From Pterois miles (taxonomy: Eukaryota > Chordata > Actinopteri > Perciformes > Scorpaenidae), in assembly GCA_947000775.1 (NCBI GenBank), contig CAMQGK010000299.1, positions 18,975,001 through 19,039,000 of the forward strand: 64,000 nucleotides of DNA, read 5' to 3'. Positions 35,470-46,751 of the stretch are shown here, in pieces (within the stretch, counting starts at the first letter, position 1; each line of letters begins with the position of its first letter). The translations under genes were made by a program, and so were the position numbers. A model generated the notes under the pieces. The model was not told the origin of the DNA. It saw nothing but the letters and a program-made list of their open reading frames with translations, and made no database searches.

Positions 35470-35650
35470 CCCACCCAGAGTCTGGTTCTACCCGATAAAG
35501 GAGTTTTTTCTTGCCACTGTCACACCGAGTGCATGGTCATGGTAGACCTCTTGTTGAGTCTGAGTACAGTCTACAACTGCTCTAAATGAAAAGCGTCTTG
35601 AGGTAACTTCCGTACTGAGCCGACGCCGTATAATAATAAATTGAACACGT
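35470..35650 (+). mobile_element. Retroelement 3' tail (GAGTCTGGTTCTACC...AATAATAAATTGAA)
   Basis: GAGTCTGGTTCTACC, TTTTTTCTTGCCACTGTCAC, GCTCTAAATGAAAAGCGTCT TGAG, GCCGTATAATAATAAATTGA: a familiar 3' end of a widespread fish non-LTR element, plus orientation. Confidence 0.6.
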
Positions 35651-36472
35651 TTTGGTTTTAGCAGACACACAGGAGGGAGCTACGACAACTGATACGTCAA
35701 CCCACACAGGTTGTCTACGTTTACGTACAGGCGCCCAGGTTAACAGGTTAGAGCAGCCACAGAGTCACAGACAGCGCTGCTACTGCAGCCCTCCAAACAT
35801 CATTTTCAAGGTCTGTTTTTGCAGAGAACCGCACAGAAAAAATGATGAGCCGCTCTGCTGACGGTCCACCAGTCTTCCTTACAGTACCGGTCCAACAGCA
35901 TTTATTTTGACTCTTTCTTCATGTGGGTTAACATAAAGAAAGAGTTATGTCAGCTTGGTAAACTCTTAGAAATGTAATCCCCAGTTTGGCTATGGAGAGG
36001 TGAAAAACATTGAAATTATTAATTGTGACTACGGTTCACTAACAACTGAAAACAAAAGCATGACTGTTATTATTAATCACATTCTATTTACATTATGGGG
36101 CAGGCTACTCCAAAACACATGTTCTTATTTGGAGCCAATCAATCTCTGTAAATATATGAATATAATATAATATAATATAAATATAATACCAATAGAAAGA
36201 AAAGAAAGGTAGCCTCATGTTTTGAGTGGAGTATCCCTTTTAATTTTATAATACCATCACCGCCAAAAACAAAAGAAATGCCGTGATATAAATTTTAGGT
36301 CATATCGCCCACCCTGAGTACATTTTCCAAAATTTTCCCGTTGATAAATCCAAAATACGTCCTAATATGTCCTGTGGGTTCAACGGGTGGACAACACATG
36401 CAAAAACACATCAGGGTGTGACCAGTTCACAGCCTCTCCTTGACCTCCTCTGAGGTTATAAGATCGTTTCAC

Positions 36473-37560
36473 ACTCGAGCCACACAGGAGTCAAACTGAT
36501 CAAGTCAATCTTCCTCCAGGGAGGCACCTGACCAAAGAGCCGCTGTGCATCTCTGCATCTAAAAACTTTATTTATTTCAGAAGGCTCATTGAGATCAAGA
36601 TCTCTTTTACAGAACAGATCTGAGAAATAAATAAATCACACTAGATTTGCAACTAGCTTTTGATTTCATTATCAAATCATCTGCCAAATATAGGTGTTGT
36701 TTGGTCTATAAAATGTCCAATGCCCATCACTGCTTCTAGGAGACGAGGTGAGGCAACCCAACTATATTTAGCTTGCAACGATACAAATACAGAGGAAATG
36801 CATTTAAAATACATTAACATTTCTGGCATTTCTGCCGGACAGAGGAAAATTAATTATTATTGTTTAGTACTCGAGCCACAAGAATCAAACTGATCAAACT
36901 TCCCAGAGGGAGACACACATGAACAAACAGCCTTTGTTACATCTAAAATTCAAAGCTGCATTTAGCTTTATTTATTTAGGAAGTCTCACTGAGATCAGCA
37001 TTTCTTCTTTCAAGACAGACCTGAACAATAAATTACATTACTAACATTCAATTTGTTATTGACTCATCTGTAGATTATTTTCTGGATTAATCAATAAGTT
37101 TGATCTATACAATGTCCAAAATCAGAAGAAAATGTCCATCACTGCTTCCAAGAGTCCAGAGTGATGTAAGCCAACAATATTGAGTTTGCAATGATATAAA
37201 AACAGAGAAAATAAATTTAAAATACCTTAACATTTTCTGTGCAAATGATTATGTGTTTAGTACTTGAGCCTCACAAGACAAACTGATCAAACTCACACTA
37301 GAGCTACAACAATTCTTTTCATTATCAATTCATCGGCCGCTAATTTTCTTGATTAATCAATATGTTGTTTGGTCTATAAAATGTCTAAAATTGGCACACA
37401 AAAAAAAATGCTTCTCAGTGTCCAAAATGACACCTTAAAACGTCCCGTTTAGTCAAACAAACCGTCCAAAAACAAGCAATATTTAGTTTGCAACAATACA
37501 AAAAGAGGAAAACTGAAAATACTTAATAATCTTTTACATTTTTGCCACTTCTGCTTGAAA
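36473..37560 (+). repeat. Long tandem duplication, unit about 393 bases, two full diverged units plus a part
   Basis: Units start ACTCGAGCCACACAGGAGTC (36473), ACTCGAGCCACAAGAATC (36869) and ACTTGAGCCTCACAAGAC (37261), each followed by AAACTGATCAA. Inside each are GGTCTATAAAATGTCC-type sequence and TTTGCAA(C/T)(G/A)ATA. Divergence suggests an old duplication. Confidence 0.75.
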
Positions 37561-38169
37561 GAGGATCCAAATGATTGTGCGGTAAAAGCGTGTTTGTATC
37601 TTTGCGCCTCGTTGAAGCTGCACTAGTTCACAGTGCAGACACGTCGCCTGACGGCTGCAGAGCCGTTAGACATGATGAGCATCAAACCACAGTGTTTGTC
37701 TCAGACGTTGGCACCAGACCATGAGAAAGACGAGATCGATGTGAACCCTTTCTGCTTATGGGAACCGAGATGTTGACAATTCTTGATCCACAGTGTTGTT
37801 TAGTTAATCAGTGATTTCTACCCAGTTTGATTGTTTGTCTATGTGGTTATTGTGCACTGATGTGAAACTGGTGACCTACTATTCAACCTGTGAACACAAC
37901 ATCTTCATGTTGAGTAGCGATTGGCTCCTTCTTAGTATGATGAGTACTTCACATCGGGCTTTTCTTATTACTTCAAAATCAAATAGTTACTTAAAAATCA
38001 TTAAATTTAGCAAAAAATAGTTCCCTTCAGACAACAACTTTTCATCCAGTGACCTCCTATACCCAAATAAAGAATTATTAATTAGACTATGTTATTATTT
38101 TTAATTTTGTTGACATTAAAATGTTTATCCATCCCAATTTATCCTTAACTTCCCTTGCCATTCCTCACT

Positions 38170-38560
38170 CTTTATTAGGGGGGTCCAGGGGGTCTTTAGG
38201 GGGAGACAGCAGGTCAACAGTAGATGTCTCATAAAAGTGCTGAACATCATCTGAAAGCTGAAAACCTGAGGATTCATTTGAGATGCAGCTCAGCACCGTG
38301 TGTGAAGCTGTTCTAGTCAATAAGAAATACAATTTTAAAAATGCTTTAAGTGTATAAGGGTTTATATCATGTTCATCTCCACGCTCTATTATGTCTCATA
38401 AGTTGTTGCAGCAATTTTTGGAGCGACACCCTTTGTAGCACAGATTTGGTGCTAAATTTAACCATTTTTACTGCTCGAGAATTGATAAAAATGATCAATA
38501 ACCCTCCAAAATACCACATTATGACATCAAGATCTTGAGGAACACCATAGAAAAAACCAT
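38170..38560 (-). repeat. Dispersed repeat D, copy 2 (inverted relative to 25.8 kb)
   Basis: GGGGGTCCAGGGGGTCTTTA, ATTTGAGATGCAGCTCAGCA, TTGTTGCAGCAATTTTTGG, CAAAATACCACATTATGAC. Copies are 12 kb apart. Confidence 0.65.
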
Positions 38561-38944
38561 GCTGTGATTTTGGGATCAAAAACTTTGATATTTCTGCAAG
38601 ATTTGCATTTTTCGGTGACTGGATGGCAAGAACTTGTGTTGTGTAAACTGCTCAGAAACCCCCTTATTATCAGTGTAGCTATGAAAGCCATCCGTCCTCT
38701 GAAAGCTCATTTTATATACTGAGGTCAAGTTTCAAAAAATGGTCTCAGTGCATTGAAATGGCTCCTATGGGGACTAACATCATCACACGAATACAGTTTG
38801 ACTCATTGGACCCACATGAGCTTTACGTGATACACGATTTATGTAACTCAAGACTGTTTATGGACCCCAGTATGCAGAAATATTCAAACACACCGTTTTA
38901 GAATAAGAGACAATAACACATTTGTACTGCATTCAAAAAACTAC

Positions 38945-39560
38945 ATGTGATTATCATAAAGTGGGCGTGTCTGTAAAGGGAAGACTGGTGGGGACCCAGA
39001 GAACCCATTTACATTCACACATCTGGAGGTCAGACGTCAACGGGCCCCTTTTGATAATCGCCATACCAGTTTTTCCTCTCCAAAGTTTAGCGTAACTTCA
39101 TAGCATTATTTAGCATTCTCCCCGACAAACTAGTACATAATTGTCATTGGCTGCAATGGATTCTTCAGGTTTTCTAGTTTCATATGATTCCAGTATTTTC
39201 CCCAGTACCTTGAAAACTGACAACCTACAACCTACTACTCAACCTCAACCTCAGCTACAACCTCCAAAAGACAGAATAGCAGCCGGAGTTTTAAGGGGTT
39301 AATTACAATTAATAGCAAATTGATCATATTTTCTAACTGTTCTAAATGAACCTTAAAGGGAGATTTGTCAAGTATTTAATACTCTTATCAACATGGAGTG
39401 GACAAATATGCTGCTTTATGCAAATGTATGTATATATTCATTATTGGAAATCAAATAACAACACAAAACAATGACAGATATTGTCCAGAAACCCTCACAG
39501 GTACTGCGTTGTGCATAAAAATATGCTCAGATCAACTGTGGTATTTAAAAGAAATCTGCG
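38945..39560 (+). mobile_element. MITE family A, two fragments in permuted order
   Basis: 38945-39290 is the 3' half (ATTATCATAAAGTGGGCGTG to TTTTCTAGTTTCATATGATT). 39298-39560 is the 5' half (CTTAAAGGGAGATTTGTCAA to ATATTGTCCAGAAACCCTCA). The order is swapped relative to an intact copy, as in the junction of a tandem dimer. Confidence 0.7.
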
Positions 39561-39564
39561 TTCT

Positions 39565-40725
39565 TCATTAGAAAGCAACTTGGATTTGAGTTCAAGCTTC
39601 CTGCTGTCTGACTGTGTGATTCTGAAGGTGTGAAAAGAGATGAGGGCAGCGGGTTTGTGCAGAGAAAATAAAACAGGTTTCAGATCAAGTGGAGTGAAAT
39701 GAAAACTTTAACCACTGGAGGGCGAATTGAAACCAGCATTGGTGATCATTTCAACGCCAGCACAACTCAAATACAGACAGTAGAACCATCACTGTTGAAT
39801 ATTAATATATTCATATAAAGTGTGAAGCTGCTCTTTATTTACGCTGTTTGTGGGCTGAGCTGTTGCTACGCAGCAACGATGAGACGGCCGAGTTGCTGCC
39901 AGTGGTCTTGATTTGGAGAAGTGCTCCGAGGAAGTATGTTTACAAAAACATCTGTATCATCTGTAAGACTGAGCATTGGTAGGGCTGGGTATCATTTCAT
40001 GATACAACTTCAGAACTGATGCCAAAACCTCACGCTTTTCCACCTTATTTTAAGAAATATAAACCATTTCCATTTAACATTCAGTACTCCAATGTTAAAT
40101 GTTGTATAAACACAAGTAAGTGTGCAGGACCTTCCCCTAAATGACTGGATGACGTTGACAGTGCCAGCTGTTTTTACTGAGCTTGGAAAATCCAGTTTTC
40201 AAAACACTGTTGTGGTAAAACTTGGTAAAGTACTAATTTAGAAACTGTAATATGTATTTACACAGCTAATGCTAAACATACATAAACAAAACTATGCTTG
40301 ATGCAATATTCAAGCTAAAAATATAAGGGATTTCAACATGGTGCAGGTCCGATGCACTCTGGGTGAAACGGTGAAACCAGCAGAAACTAGACAGACCACA
40401 AGGCAGCGAAGTCAGTCAACACAAAAAAGTGTGTTTGTAGGTACGACTTCAGTGTTCTGCAGCCAACCACTTATTTTGGTGACAGAATAAACACTTTTGC
40501 ACTGAAACCACTGTAATTTTTCAACCCATTTTTAAAGACTTTAACAAGGAGGCATGCTGCGGGATTTCCTCCCGGTGAAGCGAGTGCTTGCAGGATCTGG
40601 AAACCCTACGTTTAGAGAAGCTGGTAATTCCAGTCTCCAGTGTGACATGAAAAGAGTCATAATATTCATATCAATCATAATATTGAATCACAATACACAT
40701 CAAATCAGCACCCAAGTTTCGTGAC
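39565..40725. other. Intergenic, nothing recognised
   Basis: No domain-bearing frame and no repeat I can name with confidence. Confidence 0.35.
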
Positions 40726-40727
40726 AG

Positions 40728-40985
40728 TATTAAATCAGGAGATAGTTGTATTGTCCCAACTCTAGTAATTAGCATATGAATTCTTGAGTTATGGCCAAAA
40801 ACATGTTTTGAGAGGTCACAGTGACCTTTGACCATCAAAATATAAATAGTTCATCCTCAAATCCAAGTGGATGTTTGTGCCAGGTGTAATAAAATTTCCG
40901 AGAATGGGACGGATGTGAGGTCACACTGACCTTGACCTCTGACCTATTACTGACGGATGGGACAACCTGAAAACATGATAAATAC
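40728..40985. repeat. Dispersed teleost repeat (GTGACCTTTGACC type)
   Basis: GAGGTCACAGTGACCTTTGA, ATCCAAGTGGATGTTTGTGC, GAGAATGGGACGGATGTGAG. A frequent fish repeat; class unknown. Confidence 0.5.
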
Positions 40986-40989
40986 ATGT

Positions 40990-41655
40990 TATTTCTCTAT
41001 AATATACAGGAAAATTGTGGGATGTAAAACTGAAAAAGCCACAAAGTCACAAACTCATTCACTGTCACTCATTTTAGTCTATAAAACAGCATCATGGTCC
41101 TGATAATACTTGGTTGCTACACATCCTTGATCTGTTTTTTGAATTCCTTAAATGTCCCTAAACGTCTTTCAACAGGCAGCAAACCCCTGAATGCCAGAAT
41201 AGTTTCCTGTCTCCGTGAGCTGAGGAATAGCCTGAAGACATTACGAAAAGCTCTGACATCCTGCACATTAACAACAACAAAGCACAGGAAGTTGTTGCTT
41301 TACTCAGTAGTTGATGGTGTGTTAGAGGCTAATGCATACTTCTTTATTCAAACTTACTTTTTTTAAGTAAATAGAAAAATCAACAAGGGCTTTTGCACAA
41401 AATACAGGAAACTTGAGCCCACTGAGATGTTGTTTATGTGTTTCAGGAGGTTTGCCAGCTTCCTGATTCCAGCCCTGTCTCGGTCCAGGCAGCCACCTTC
41501 CCTGCTGCTAAGTGAAGGAGGAAATCCCTTAAGAGCATTTTCACTTACTATCTGAGGAAGAGCAGGAACTGGGCCGTGCTGCCTCCCTTTACCCACATGA
41601 CCATCAGGACGGTCCCACTCCACTTAGTATTATGTATTTATCATGTGTTTATGTC
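40990..41655. other. Intergenic, open frames but no recognised gene
   Basis: Plus-strand 90-codon frame (41094) and minus-strand 86-codon frame (41363-41623); neither shows a domain. Confidence 0.35.
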
Positions 41656-41660
41656 AGTAG

Positions 41661-42121
41661 ACCCACAGGTACTATAGCAGCCACGGTGCTGCGTTCACTG
41701 TCTCCAGTTCACCGTCAGGAGAGTTACTGTAGCAACCATAATGCTGCATTCACTGTCTCCAGTTCACCGTCAGGACAGTTACTGTCGCAGCTATGGTGCT
41801 GCGTTCACTGTCTCCAGTTCACCGTCAGGAGAGTTACTGTAGCAACCATAATGCTGCATTCACTGTCTCCAGTTCACCGTCAGGAGAGTTACTGTCGCAA
41901 CCACGGTGCTGCGTTCACTGTCTCTAGTTCACTGTCAACATTGATACTGTAGCAGCCACGGCGCCGCGTTCACTGTCTCCAGTTCACCATCAGGAGAGTT
42001 ACTGTAGCAGTCACGGTGCTGCGTTCACTGTCTCCAGTTCACCATCAGGAGAGTTACTGTAGCAGTCACGGTGCTGCGTTCACTGTCTCCAGTTCACCAT
42101 CAGGAGAGTTACTGTAGCAGC
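41661..42121 (-). repeat. Minisatellite B array 3, about eight units
   Basis: Same unit and orientation as array 2, all 55-bp type with more divergence (AACCATAATGCTGC, GCTATGGTGCTGC). Ends about 585 bases upstream of the ramp2 start codon. Confidence 0.93.
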
Positions 42122-42705
42122 ATTTATTCTTTTCTGCTGCAGATAACAGCGTTAACCTGACAGAGAACTGGAAGGTGGGCGCTTTGCTTCCACGCCAACA
42201 CCATCAATCAGGACGCTGTTGTCAGCTGTAACCGCTGTATGAGAGCAGTGCAGAGTGGCGGCTGTGAGCTAGCTAATGAACATGCACTAAAAGCAATAAA
42301 AGGCGCATGTGGCCGGCTGCCGGTGTCAACATAGCATGGAGAAGCTCTGATTACAACACATAGAGGGAGACTTCTTTCTCTGCTCAGGTAGACATTACTC
42401 CACTATATCTTTACACAGACAACAGCTGCTTGTTACTACATTAATATTCTGGATATTGTATAGAGCACCTTTAATTCATTAGTACATAGTCATCTCCCCT
42501 CCTTCTTCTCTTTCTCTTCTATCAGTTCATCAGTCACATCTCAGCATCGCCGGACCTCATGTGCATCCACAGCCAGCAGAGAGATAAAGAGGGCTGGGCT
42601 TGTTCCTTCACCCACTCAGCTCTCAGACCTCCAGCTTCATTAACGACACCTCAGGTCACCGAGCGGCCTCCAAGGTTACTGCTGATCCCCTCACCGCTGC
42701 CCACC

Positions 42706-42742
42706 ATGATCCTCTACCTGCTCCTCCCTGCCCTCATCCTCG
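42706..42742 (+). CDS. ramp2: ramp2 exon 1 (signal peptide)
   Basis: 12 codons plus one base; hydrophobic MILYLLLPALIL. Donor CG|GTACGT. Confidence 0.8.
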
Positions 42743-45700
42743 GTACGTATCCGACTGCATCGATTAATCATATTTTACCCTCTTATTTAGGTTTGCTGCA
42801 TGTTTCCATGAGTGTCCATTGTTTTCCCTGTGTGTGGGACAGATGAAGGAAAAAGGTGGGGGGCTTTTTAGTTTTGGCAGCAGCAAAAAAAAAAAAACAT
42901 GTGCTGTAATTGTTAAACAGCTTTATGAATCTGTGTCCACAGGAAATGTGGAGTCACAAACAGCCAATGTGACAGAGGACGAGTCGAGCAAAGTTGAGGG
43001 GAACCAAACATTCAGCGAGTCCTCCACTAACAACAGTAAGACCTTTTGTTTTTTCTTGCACACAGAGCTTCAACTAAGTATGATTTTCACTGTCTCTTTA
43101 TCTGCTGATTATTTTCTTAACTAATCATTTGGTCTATCAAGTGTCAGACAGTTTAATGTCTGGGGAAAAAAACTCCAAATATTCAATTGATCATAACTGA
43201 GGACAAAAAACTGCATTTGAAACTGTTTGAAACAGTAGCTGGAACCTAAATTTGTCATTTTTGTGTTAAAAAAGGCAATTTATATCTGACATTGCAGCTT
43301 GAAAAATAATTGAATTTTAGTCATTTTAGCCATACCTAGAGGGGAACTACATATGTGATTTTTCTTCAAAAGTAGGACTGAACAACTTCGAAAAAAATGC
43401 GATTATGTTGACTAATTGCAATACGATATGCGATATTAGAGGGAATAATAACTTTAATATCATTATTTACATACTGCAGAATATGATGTGCAGGCTGGGA
43501 CATCTCTGCAGTACCATAATATTTAATTTAAAATGGTATTTTGACACATTTAAACAAATATTGCAACCTCCTGTAATTTGAAAATTGCAGTCGATCTCAT
43601 TTGTATTCTGAAAGCCCTATTGATTGTCAATAATGAACAGTAACTGCACAAGGAAAGGACATTCATCTGCTTACACAAAAAATAAACACACATGCAACCA
43701 CAGCTGACTACAGAAGCTATACTCTTAATTATGGATAAATAAAGTTAAAACTTTACCAACGATACTTGGAAAATGTCTGTAACATACTATAATAGTAGTC
43801 AATTGATTAAATAGTTTTATCTGTTCAAAATGGAAGTTAAAGGGAGATTTATCAAGTATTTAAAACTATTATGAACATGGGAGTGGGCAAATATGCTGTT
43901 TTATGTATGCATATATTTATTATTGAAATCAATTAACAACACAAATCAATGACAGATATTGTCCAGAATGCTGACTTGACTAGGACTTGATCCAGACTGA
44001 CTGATTATCACAAAGTGGGCATGTCTGTAAAGGGGAGACTGCAAAATACCAAACAAAATACCGACTGCGTTAATGTGTTAAAGAAGTGTTAGTGGTGTTT
44101 AAAACAGTCGTCGTGAGCATCTGACATAATTCATTCCCCAAATCATTGCAAAATATTGCTCAGATAAATGTTTTGTTTTGTTTTTTGCCTTCAGGTACGA
44201 TGAAACCAGACAATGTGACATCCAGCTCGTACAAAGACGAGAAGAGGCTGCTTGAGGAAGAACTGCAAAACAACCAAACGTCTACCGTTATCACAGAGGA
44301 TGAGGGTGAGTGTTTCTACTATTAAAGGTCCTTTAAATTTCCTGTAGGGATGAGGTTTCAGGAATCAGGTAAAAGCCAAGATAAAGACAGATACCCTACC
44401 GGGCTACTGGATGAGCTCATAGCTTTATGAAATCAGAGTAAACACGAAGAACATTTACCCTGAATAAAGCAGCATATCTGTCAGACACTCGGATTAATGT
44501 AATTCAATAATATAACCTTGGTAGCTGTTTGATACCCGTGTGTCTCTGTTTTCTTACATGACTTTGCAGAGAGTTTCCAGGACCAGGAAGAGGAGTTCCC
44601 GGGAAGACATTGTCAGGCGGACATGCTGGTAGAGCTCAGTCACAGCTTCTGTGGTGAAGCTTTTCACATAGAAATGTTGTCGATCAGCACAGAAAACTGG
44701 TGTGTGCTGGAAAATATCATCAGGTAAGACATAACGAGGATCTACGGAGTTACGTGTTTTTATTTAATCTTTTTATATTCAAATTTTCTGGGTTTCTTTG
44801 CCGCAGTTTCAACGTATGTCATTACAAAAAAATGGAGCAGATATACAGAAGTAGTAGTCTTGCAATGCAAAGTGCACTGCGGGGCCAGTAAACATTTTTG
44901 CACGCACTGGTGTCTCTGGAGTGGTTCAGCTCATGTAGCAATATATTATAAAGTAAGGTAATGTGTCATTTTACCATCATGGTACAATACAAATAACCAC
45001 CTTACACACAATAAACTTGATGACATTTCAGACCCATTTACAGCTGCTATTAAGGTGTCTGGCAACTAAACTCAGAAAAAAAAAACCTTTTGGAAATTAG
45101 TGCTTGGTGATTAATTAATTAATATCATCAATTATATTTGGTATTATTATCTGAATCTGGAATAAAGTTATCAAATGGGGAATTCAGAAAAATAAAGTAT
45201 AATATTTGACTAAGAATGAAGAGTAGAAGTATAAAGTAGCAGACAATGGACATATTTAACATAGGATAAGTACCAGTACTGCAAAACTGTACCATAGTAC
45301 ATATCAACAGGCGACTGTATGATAAATAAAACCCACATTACAGCTCAGTCCTGCTGCTGTTTAACTACTACAGACAGCAGCAGAAACAACAGCGTCAGTG
45401 TCCAAACAAACAAGACAGAAAACTAAACTCAACCTCCACAACATCAACGAGAGCACTAAAGCCACGGCGGGACATCTAACCATCCGGACAGAAACCAGCC
45501 AACAAAGCAGAATATGGAAATACTCAACACAGGATAAGTACAAGTACCTCCAAACGATAGTAAATGTACTCAGTTACTCTTCACATGTGCCACCAGCAGC
45601 AGCCCGTCTGTAGAGGCTCGTTCATAAACCACACACATCAACAGGCGACTGTATGATTAATAAAACCCACATTACAGCTCAGTCCTGCTGCTGTTTAACA

Positions 45701-46716
45701 GAAACAACAGCGTCAGTGTCCAAACAAACAAGACAGAAACCTAAACTCAACCTCCACAACATCAACGAGCAGTTAGCTAGCGATAGTTATATCTCAGAAG
45801 CCACGGCGGGACATTCAAACCATCAGGACAGAAACCAGCCAGCAAACGGACAAAAGTTGGATTTTACTCACGTTATTTGACGGCGAAATCCATTTTCCTT
45901 TTCTGTTGTGAAGACGAAGCGGTCAGTATCGATGTCATCCCGCTGAATTTATCGTTTGTTTGTTGACATAGTTCGTCCGCTCATCTTGGCTAGCTAACGC
46001 TAGCTAGCTAGCTATCATTAGCAACACTGTTAAAACTAGCTAGCTATCGTTAGCTAGCTAGTTTTAACGGTGTTGCTAGCTATCGTTAGCAACACCGTTA
46101 AAACTAGCTAGCTATCGTTAGCTAGCTAGTTTTAACGGTGTTGCTAGCTATCGTTAGCAACACCGTTAAAACTAGCTAGCTAACTAACTCCGGTTGTTTC
46201 ATCAGACTCTCAGCTGTTATCTTTCCATCTTTGCTGTGCGGCCAGACTAGACCGTTTTGTCTCATAATTCACTTCAGACTTTCTCCGTCTACCGTTCACA
46301 GTTTCTCAACAACAGCTTCTGGCTGTTCGATGATGTTCATTTGTTTAATGAGCTTCACCTGTTTGACTTCCGTCGGCAGGTTGACTCCATTTGTAAGACT
46401 GCAGTTCCCGTTTAGACCACAGATAGCGAGAGAGGGGGCGCTGTTCTCCTCCTCCTCCTCCTCCTTCTTCTTCTTCTTCTTCTTCTTCTTCTTCTTCACT
46501 TTTCTCTTTCCTCCTCCTCCTCTTCCTCCTCCTCCTCTTCCTCTTCTTCCTCCTCCTCCTCCTCCTTCTTCTCCTCTTCCTCCTCCTCCTCCTCCTCTTC
46601 CTCCTCCTTCTTCTTCTTCTTCTTCTTCTTCTTCACTTTTCTCTTTCCTCCTCTTCCTCCTCCTCCTCCTCCTTCTTCTTCTTCTTCTTCTTCTTCTTCA
46701 CTTTTCTCTTTCCTCC

Positions 46717-46751
<35 letters not shown>

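Noticed and set aside
41094..41623. Overlapping 86-90 codon frames upstream of ramp2
   Set aside because: No domain, no splice support, ordinary base composition.
42559..42705. Upstream in-frame ATG for ramp2
   Set aside because: Would place 49 non-hydrophobic residues before the signal peptide; the ATG at 42706 has the better context.
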